Assembly: GCF_020882245.1 (NCBI RefSeq)
Contig: NC_083600.1
Span: forward strand, 15,562,001 to 15,626,000
Origin: Rhopalosiphum padi
Taxonomy: Eukaryota; Arthropoda; Insecta; Hemiptera; Aphididae
Reading direction: 5' to 3'
DNA length: 64,000 bases
Each line of letters starts with the position of its first letter. Within the stretch, counting starts at the first letter, position 1. The notes beneath the pieces are model-generated. The model searched no databases, was not told the origin of the DNA, and was given only the letters and a program-made list of their open reading frames with translations. Position numbers and translations under genes: made by a program. Shown here in pieces: positions 62,230 to 64,000 of this stretch.

Positions 62230-64000
62230 CAATGTTTAATAAATACAATCAACACACTATGGAGCGCTACAGAATAGATGATTATAGAGTTTAAAATTCC
62301 ATTAGTTAGAGTTATTGATAGAAAAAAATGATATCCACAGATTAATTAAAATGTTGAACTTTACACATAATATAATAATATGTTCATTAATTATAATTTC
62401 CATTTAAAAGGTTACGTGACTGTATTAAATATATATTTATTAAATATATGCAGTAATGTAAATATATACATATATTTGAAAAGAAAATATCTTATAATGC
62501 CTAAAGTCGTGTATATGCTTGTGTCAACGTTTTCATTAGAATTTATATAATTCAATAGTTTTCGAGCAAATTATCTGTTATAAATTTATCATGCAGTTTT
62601 TTTTATAATAATTTATACCTTATATGACCATTTAAACATGAATCGCCAATTTACAACAGTTTTAAATTTATTTATTGTATAAATATTATAAGAAAATAGT
62701 ATTGTAAATCTTTTTTTTATTCAAACCATTATTCTATTTACACGTATAAATAAATAAAAGCGAAATGCTCAGTCGTGAAATCGGTAGGCAGAAACTTCCA
62801 ATAGTATTTAAATGTTTATATTCTAAAATTATAACAAATAGCTAAAAAAAATATCAGATTTAAAAACCAATAAATATATTTTATTTAAAGAAAAATATTT
62901 ACGGTTAAAAAGGTTTATTTTTAAAATAAATATTATGTGTTATCTACAATAATATACTTAGCATAATTATTTACTTTATAATTTTTATTATCCTAACGTT
63001 AATAAAAAATAAAAGTATAGGTAGGATATGTATACAATTTTGAAATAAACTCGTTAATTTTATATTTTTGTTTGATATAGCAATGAGGCATATAAATATA
63101 CTAGAAGTAAAAAGTTCACGGAAGAACTAAGGACTTCGTGTTTCATCAATCAAGATACATAAGAATTTTTTTTTTAATAAAGCAATATTTAATTTTTATT
63201 TTTATTATTATGTTTGGTAAAAAATTGATATGGTCACAGTAAGTTTATATACAAATATATTATAATGATGTAAGATGTGATTACATTTGAATTCAGTAAA
63301 CTACAAATTATAGAAAAATAGGAAACCTGAAAATATAATATGATCGTAAACTATTGAAACCGTTAAATACGTTAAAATAATTAATATGTACATTAAAATC
63401 ATTGTTATTACAGTATCTTAAATTAATACTCCTCAGATCAAATCACTAATGCTATATGATTTGTCATGGCTTAATTTAGCGTTCTACAAATATCTGAGTA
63501 CAAAGACCAAACCTGAATAATTCTCTATACTTTATTCACGGTTGCATAAAATCTACTAATTAATTTACTTAACTACGTATTATAGCACTATCTTCATTTA
63601 AATCCTCCGACTTCCAATTTATGCTGTTTTAACATAATTAATAATATCACCCGTTGTCTAAAAGCAAAATGAACCACAGAACTCCGTGTCATAATTATAA
63701 TAATGAAAAAAAAATATTATTAAATAAACAAAAAAATAATGATAACAACACATTTAAAATACTAGTTATATTTCTGTCATTATCATTATACGACGTTATG
63801 TTAATTAATTGGAAAGTTCATAATTTATTCTAGTTTCTGATGTGGTATAAATATTTTAAGCAGTTTTAATGTAAAAATATGATTAATGGTTTTCTTTTTG
63901 CAATGATTTACAAAAACGTTTAAAATATTTGTTTTGTAAAAAAGTTTGAAAAGACTTTCAAATCTATTATCCCATCACAGAATTGTTATCCTTGTTATAT
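62230..64000. other. AT-rich DNA, no gene seen
   Basis: No repeats, exons or regulatory arrangement recognised up to the window end. Confidence 0.6.

Overview
This window looks like non-coding DNA from an insect nuclear genome, most probably an aphid. The signs are a very AT-rich background (roughly 30% GC by eye), abundant TAATATTATAAT-type words, many TACCTA/TAGGTA words, CpG dinucleotides that are not depleted, long CA/TTA/GA microsatellites and short DNA-transposon remnants. The aphid call is inference; no single gene proves it. There is no sign of bacterial gene packing, ribosome binding sites or operons. I recognise no rRNA, tRNA, known microRNA or named protein family.

Most of the 64 kb reads as intergenic or intronic. 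No long conserved coding sequence was found: the longest open frames (up to 195 codons) fall in CpG-rich blocks or run through microsatellites and read as repeat translations. The best protein-coding candidate is a minus-strand frame at 55370-55558, encoding a 62-residue peptide with a clean signal sequence. Weaker plus-strand candidates are a mini-exon pair at 32372-32395 and 32770-32811 (GTGAGT donor, TTTCCAG acceptor, phase kept), a possible third exon at 34843-34918, an acidic 30-residue frame at 54180-54272, a 102-residue frame at 5389-5697, and a 71-residue frame at 52232-52447 just below a CpG-rich block with a TATA element.

Layout. 1-4000: AT-rich. 4000-5700: long CA repeat, then CpG-rich blocks. 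5700-8400: AT-rich. 8400-9100: CpG-rich block with homeodomain-type sites, a TATA element and a 46-codon frame. 9100-13100: AT-rich with a GA tract. 13130-14160: GC-rich, C/T-biased. 14200-18600: AT-rich. 18640-18900: small GC-rich block with a duplicated ETS-like site. 19000-24650: AT-rich. 24700-25380: GA tract, TA tract and a C-rich, G-poor strand. 26400-27200: CpG-rich. 27300-32300: AT-rich, with a possible exon near 29.1 kb and a hAT-like remnant at 31.0 kb. 32-35.3 kb: mini-exon candidates. 36.5-39.3 kb: TTG repeat, palindromic DRE-like sites, CpG-rich blocks and a possible TATA/Inr 5' exon. 39.3-46.2 kb: AT-rich. 46.4-47.8 kb: hairpin-prone triplet repeat, CpG-rich block and hAT-like terminus. 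47.8-51.3 kb: AT-rich. 51.3-52.45 kb: the strongest CpG/GC island, with a G-quadruplex motif. 52.9 kb: pogo/Tigger-like terminus. 54-56 kb: two small-gene candidates. 56.7-57.25 kb: CA repeat and GC-rich block. 57.3-64 kb: AT-rich.

The recurring CpG-rich islands separated by several kilobases of AT-rich DNA suggest a regulatory landscape around, or within introns of, a gene whose main exons lie outside the window. That is inference. I found no convincing undescribed system; the findings are leads for transcript and homology checks.
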